Positions 60,400 through 64,000 of a stretch of DNA of 64,000 bases are shown in pieces. The DNA comes from DATFVA01 sp963832355 (GTDB lineage Bacteria > Bacteroidota > Ignavibacteria > Ignavibacteriales > Ignavibacteriaceae): positions 225,328 through 289,327 of the forward strand of contig CAWHTX010000017.1 in assembly GCA_963832355.1 (NCBI GenBank). Reading direction: 5' to 3'. The notes under the pieces were generated by a model, which was not told where the DNA came from, did no database searches, and worked only from the letters and a program-made list of their open reading frames with translations. A program made the position numbers and the translations under genes. The stretch's first letter is position 1. Each line of letters starts with the position of its first letter.

Positions 60400-63300
60400 A
60401 TGAGCAACGGATCGATATCATTATTAGCCGGAATAAACGATAAACTTCTTGCAGGTAAAGCAGCATTGGAAGACACTGAAGCGGAAGATCTTCTTCTTGA
60501 TCTTCAGATGGAATTTAACCTTGCGGCAAGTGCAAAGGATTTCAGTGGTGATGCTGAAATTTCTATGTGGCAGAGTATTTTCGAAGGTTTGTTAAACAGT
60601 GAACTCGCAGGTTTGTTTATGGAGAAGGTGGAGAAAGATATGTTTTTTTCTTTCGGCGAATATCTTGCTTCATTACCTTCTGGATCGGACCCTAAAGTCG
60701 CTTCATTTATTCATAGTTACCTTAATCTCTTCCGTTACTCATCTTTTCTTCAAAAAATATATGACGAAAGAAGCTGGGATAGTTTAATTCATTCTCTCAT
60801 AGTTCAGAGCTCTTACACATTTGATATATTATTTGAACAGAGAGTAAAGCAGTACAGAAAGAAAACTTTATTCCGCGTAATAAAAGATCGCAGAACAACA
60901 GATTATACCTGGCAAAAGACGTCTGAGATAGTTTCCCTCTACCGGTCAGCTTTTAACCATTTAATTTATGAGCTCCAGAGTGAAAATAAATTTGTGGCAT
61001 TCCTGCTTGAAAACAGTCTGGACATGGCATTTCTTGATCTGGCCTGTTTAACGTCAGGGGTTGTCAATGTAATGATTCCTGCTAATTCTGTTCCTGAACA
61101 CATTACCTTTATCCTTAATCAGACAAAAGCCCCCGTACTATTAGTTAATGATGAAAAGCAGCTCGCAAAAATCAGATCGATAAAACACCTGGTACCAGAG
61201 CTGAAAACCGCCGTGATGCTTAAAGGAAACGCTAATGAAGAATGGGTGATTAATTTTGAAGAATTTAAGGCTATGGCATCAGGTGAAAATATTCTGAATG
61301 ATATTGTTATTAAACCCGATTCACTTGCTACTATTATGTATACATCAGGAACCACCGGTGAACCAAAAGGAATAATGTTTTCTCATACGAACATTGTGTA
61401 TAAAAGATTCTGCCGTGCAATGGCAATTCCAGCTATCGGTGAAGATGATCGCTTTCTTGCCTTCCTTCCGCTTTATCATACTTTCGGAAGATGGCTTGAA
61501 ATGGCAGGCTCAGTTTTCTGGGGTGCTGAGTATTCTTTTATGGAGAATCCTGCTGTCGAAACAATGATCGATAATATGCAGCTTATTAAACCCACTATCT
61601 TTATTTCCATTCCTAAAAAGTGGATTCAGCTCTATGAATACATTACAGCAAGGGTTGATATTGAAGTTGATGACGATGGGAAAATAAGACACGCTGTTTC
61701 AGATGCAACCGGTGGATCGCTTAAATGGGGAATCTCAGCTGCAGGATACCTGCCGCCGGATGTTTTCAGGTTTTTACAAAGGTATGGCGTTGAATTAATG
61801 AGCGGTTTTGGTATGACTGAAGCCACCGGGGGTATTACGTTGACCCCGCCGTTTGAGTACCGGGAAAATTCACTAGGGAAAGCGCTGCCTGGAATTGAAA
61901 TTAAACTTGATGATGACGGAGAAATATTAATTCGCGGTCCTTATGTAATGATGAATTATTACAATCAGAAAAAAGAAGAAACATTTGATTCTGAAGGCTG
62001 GCTTGCAACAGGGGATATAATGAAAATGGATAAAAACGGGTTTATTGAAATTATTGATCGCAAAAAAGAAATTTATAAGAATGTAAAAGGGGAGACTATT
62101 GCACCTCAGAAAATTGAAAATCTCTTTCGTGATTTTGAATTTGTAAAACAGGTTTTCCTTGTGGGGGATCATCGCCCGTTTAATTCTGTTTTGATATTTC
62201 CCGATCTTGAATCTGAGTCATCTCCTCTCAAAGGAATGGATGATCAGCAAAGACAGGAATATTTTTCCTCCATAATTGTTACGGTAAATAATTTTCTTGC
62301 TCCCTTTGAGCGAATTCTTGATTTCAGATTAATTGACCGGCCTTTCAGCGACTCACACCATGAACTTACTCCTAAAGGAACTTTCAAACGCAGGATTATT
62401 GAAAAGAATTTCGATAGTATCATTAATTCCATGTATAAAAAAGACCATCTGTCTCTTCTGCTTGGTAAATATGAGATTAAAATACCGAATTGGTTTCTGC
62501 GCGAAAAAGGGGCATTAAGCCGGGACGTTATTCTTAAAGAGAATATCCTTTCTATTCCAAAGCTAAAATCATCCCTGGTTATAAAAAAACTTGATGATAA
62601 ACAGAATATATTTCAGATAGGTAACTATTCATACCTGATAAATTCAAAGCAGCTCGATCTTCAGGATATCCTTACGAACCCTTTTTATTTTCTCGGAAAT
62701 GTCCAGCTTGTTGAGTTTGCCGGACAGGGAATCTTCAGATGGTTCAGGAAAACCGAAGCCGAAAAAGATATCGCGTTTTTAGAGAGGATCATTCCGGTTA
62801 AAACAGAAAAGAAATTAGCTGATCATTTTGACGGGATTCTGGAATCAGGTGAAATTTCAATTTCAGGCCTCCACTCCGCAGCAGTTCTGCTGCAGTCGGA
62901 ATCAGTAGATGAGAATGAAAAAGCTATAGAGTATTTCCACGATATACTTAAAGATACCGGTTCAAATCATTACAAACTTGCAGTTGAAATCGCATTCCGC
63001 CCGAACCTGGTGAACAATATTTCAACTCAGAGAAAAATGTTCCTGGCTGCCCTGCAGACATTGAGAAAGGAAAACTTTCAGAATTTACTGGATTTATACA
63101 CTAAGCTTGATTCCAATTTCCTTAACAATGAAATAATCGTCGAGATAAATAATATCAGCCGCGGCACAGATAACTTAAAGGAAATAGAAGTTGTACTTCA
63201 GAATAAGATTGAATCGGCCGCACCCCGATCGGATTTAAGTACAACTGCTATTCCCCAGCTGTTTAATTTGCTTGTGAGCTATGGTATAAATCATCCTCTC

Positions 63301-64000
63301 AGTTATGAGAGAATACGGAGAACTTTTTTACTGCTGGAGCTGTATGGTGCAAGAAAAGATATAAGGGATATTGCGCAAAAATCAAGACTGGAAATCAGCA
63401 GAAAGTTTATTGCCTGGCTTGGGGAAGTACCGCGTGTGGCTATCGATCCCGAAACAGGTGAGGAATACCGCTGGGATGATGTCCTGATATTTGATCAGGC
63501 AGTTTCCGAAAGCGATCAGCATCTCCTGAGAAAGGCGATCAGTGAGAATCAGGTTATTCGTGAGGCTATATTCCTATTCAATGGCGGTGTGCTTGTGTCT
63601 CTTAATAATATTCTGCCGTCCGGCGTCTGGATAAGCAGTCATTCACAGAATGAGAACAGATCCGTCTTTCGTGTTACGGTTCAAACAAGGTTCCAGGGAG
63701 GCTTTGATATTGCGATTCATCTTAACAGGAACACGTCTGTCGAAGATATTGAGGAAGAAATAAAATGGAAAGTTATTGCGGGAACTGAATTAAATGAGGA
63801 TAAACTTGCTGCAAAGTTTGGGGGATTATGGGAAGAATATAATTTGTGGACTGAAGAATTTATAGGTGATGAATCAATTGAAAGGTTTATCCGGAGAGAA
63901 TACAAACGAAATGATGAGGCAACGTTTGAAAAACTCCGAAACCTCTGGAAATTCTTCGTCTGGAATGCCGCGGCTGCCTATTTTAAGTTCTGGAAATTGT
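60400..64000 (+). CDS. Giant acyl-CoA synthetase (AMP-binding) fusion protein, 5' part (runs off window)
   Basis: An uninterrupted frame of 1200 codons from ATG at 60400 to the window edge. Residues 1-135 are a helical domain of unknown type. Residues 140-680 are an AMP-forming acyl-CoA synthetase: ATP loop MYTSGTTGEPKGIMFS, LPLYHTFGR, GFGMTEATGG, WLATGDI, DRKKEIYKNVKGE, and the C-terminal lysine region TPKGTFKRRII. Such enzymes activate fatty acids. Residues 680-1200 have no family I recognise; they contain helical stretches and EVPRVAIDPETGEEYRWDD, LFNGGVLVSLNNILPSGVWI and FRVTVQTRF. Usual long-chain synthetases have 550-650 residues, so this is at least twice that. It follows the citrate synthase terminator and is a separate unit. 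Confidence 0.85.
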   Translation, partial: MSNGSISLLAGINDKLLAGKAALEDTEAEDLLLDLQMEFNLAASAKDFSGDAEISMWQSIFEGLLNSELAGLFMEKVEKDMFFSFGEYLASLPSGSDPKVASFIHSYLNLFRYSSFLQKIYDERSWDSLIHSLIVQSSYTFDILFEQRVKQYRKKTLFRVIKDRRTTDYTWQKTSEIVSLYRSAFNHLIYELQSENKFVAFLLENSLDMAFLDLACLTSGVVNVMIPANSVPEHITFILNQTKAPVLLVNDEKQLAKIRSIKHLVPELKTAVMLKGNANEEWVINFEEFKAMASGENILNDIVIKPDSLATIMYTSGTTGEPKGIMFSHTNIVYKRFCRAMAIPAIGEDDRFLAFLPLYHTFGRWLEMAGSVFWGAEYSFMENPAVETMIDNMQLIKPTIFISIPKKWIQLYEYITARVDIEVDDDGKIRHAVSDATGGSLKWGISAAGYLPPDVFRFLQRYGVELMSGFGMTEATGGITLTPPFEYRENSLGKALPGIEIKLDDDGEILIRGPYVMMNYYNQKKEETFDSEGWLATGDIMKMDKNGFIEIIDRKKEIYKNVKGETIAPQKIENLFRDFEFVKQVFLVGDHRPFNSVLIFPDLESESSPLKGMDDQQRQEYFSSIIVTVNNFLAPFERILDFRLIDRPFSDSHHELTPKGTFKRRIIEKNFDSIINSMYKKDHLSLLLGKYEIKIPNWFLREKGALSRDVILKENILSIPKLKSSLVIKKLDDKQNIFQIGNYSYLINSKQLDLQDILTNPFYFLGNVQLVEFAGQGIFRWFRKTEAEKDIAFLERIIPVKTEKKLADHFDGILESGEISISGLHSAAVLLQSESVDENEKAIEYFHDILKDTGSNHYKLAVEIAFRPNLVNNISTQRKMFLAALQTLRKENFQNLLDLYTKLDSNFLNNEIIVEINNISRGTDNLKEIEVVLQNKIESAAPRSDLSTTAIPQLFNLLVSYGINHPLSYERIRRTFLLLELYGARKDIRDIAQKSRLEISRKFIAWLGEVPRVAIDPETGEEYRWDDVLIFDQAVSESDQHLLRKAISENQVIREAIFLFNGGVLVSLNNILPSGVWISSHSQNENRSVFRVTVQTRFQGGFDIAIHLNRNTSVEDIEEEIKWKVIAGTELNEDKLAAKFGGLWEEYNLWTEEFIGDESIERFIRREYKRNDEATFEKLRNLWKFFVWNAAAAYFKFWKL

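Overview
The window looks like chromosomal DNA from the Ignavibacteria/Chlorobi side of the Bacteroidota. Two secreted proteins end in the NFPNPFNP-type C-terminal sorting domain used by the type IX secretion system. Several promoters fit the Bacteroidota-like TAnnTTTG -7 box. The citrate synthase is of the eukaryote-like type, there is a small bacterial SRP RNA, and lipoproteins and outer-membrane barrels are abundant. The DNA is moderately AT-rich. I saw no insertion sequence, phage, CRISPR array, tRNA or rRNA.

Layout. 1-5190: 5' end of an isocitrate/isopropylmalate dehydrogenase gene (minus strand), a structured 450-bp intergenic region, a large hybrid histidine kinase with an adjoining DNA methyltransferase, and the SRP RNA. 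5197-9600 (minus): a 14-repeat beta-propeller T9SS protein and a three-gene operon (SixA phosphatase, EthD-like protein, lipoprotein). 9726-15965: NhaC-type antiporter, a lipoprotein gene and an ABC permease that are both truncated at the same point, aquaporin, UbiA prenyltransferase. 16152-20453 (minus): L,D-transpeptidase, UvrC, CorA, lipoprotein. 20975-26188 (plus): M23 peptidase, an MscS remnant on the opposite strand, signal peptidase I, and an M16 catalytic/non-catalytic pair. 26180-33226 (minus): metabolic and envelope genes ending upstream in a NarX/NarL-like two-component operon. 33227-33630: a pair of paralogous small RNAs with matched promoters. 33624-45017: secreted hydrolases, FKBP isomerase, fructosamine kinase with low-molecular-weight phosphatase, ferredoxin, YjbQ and a very large BNR-repeat protein. 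45363-48265: Ser/Thr kinase with TPRs. 48363-54850 (minus): M28 peptidase, TolB-like protein, MBL hydrolase, Fur, FeoB and FeoA. 55103-64000 (plus): two adjacent sensor kinases, citrate synthase and a giant acyl-CoA-synthetase-like protein that runs off the window.

The most interesting system is at 28676-33630. A LuxR-type response regulator and its kinase are transcribed from a promoter carrying an 18-bp dyad. The same dyad stands in front of two tandem small RNAs at exactly the same 20-nt distance from each -7 box. Both RNAs start with a hairpin displaying an identical purine-rich loop (AGGGGTAGGA) and end with a similar terminator. The layout resembles the GacA-RsmX/Y/Z logic of gammaproteobacteria but appears to be of independent origin. 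The same operon may also include a 126-residue protein ending in a three-cysteine tail and a small polytopic membrane protein.
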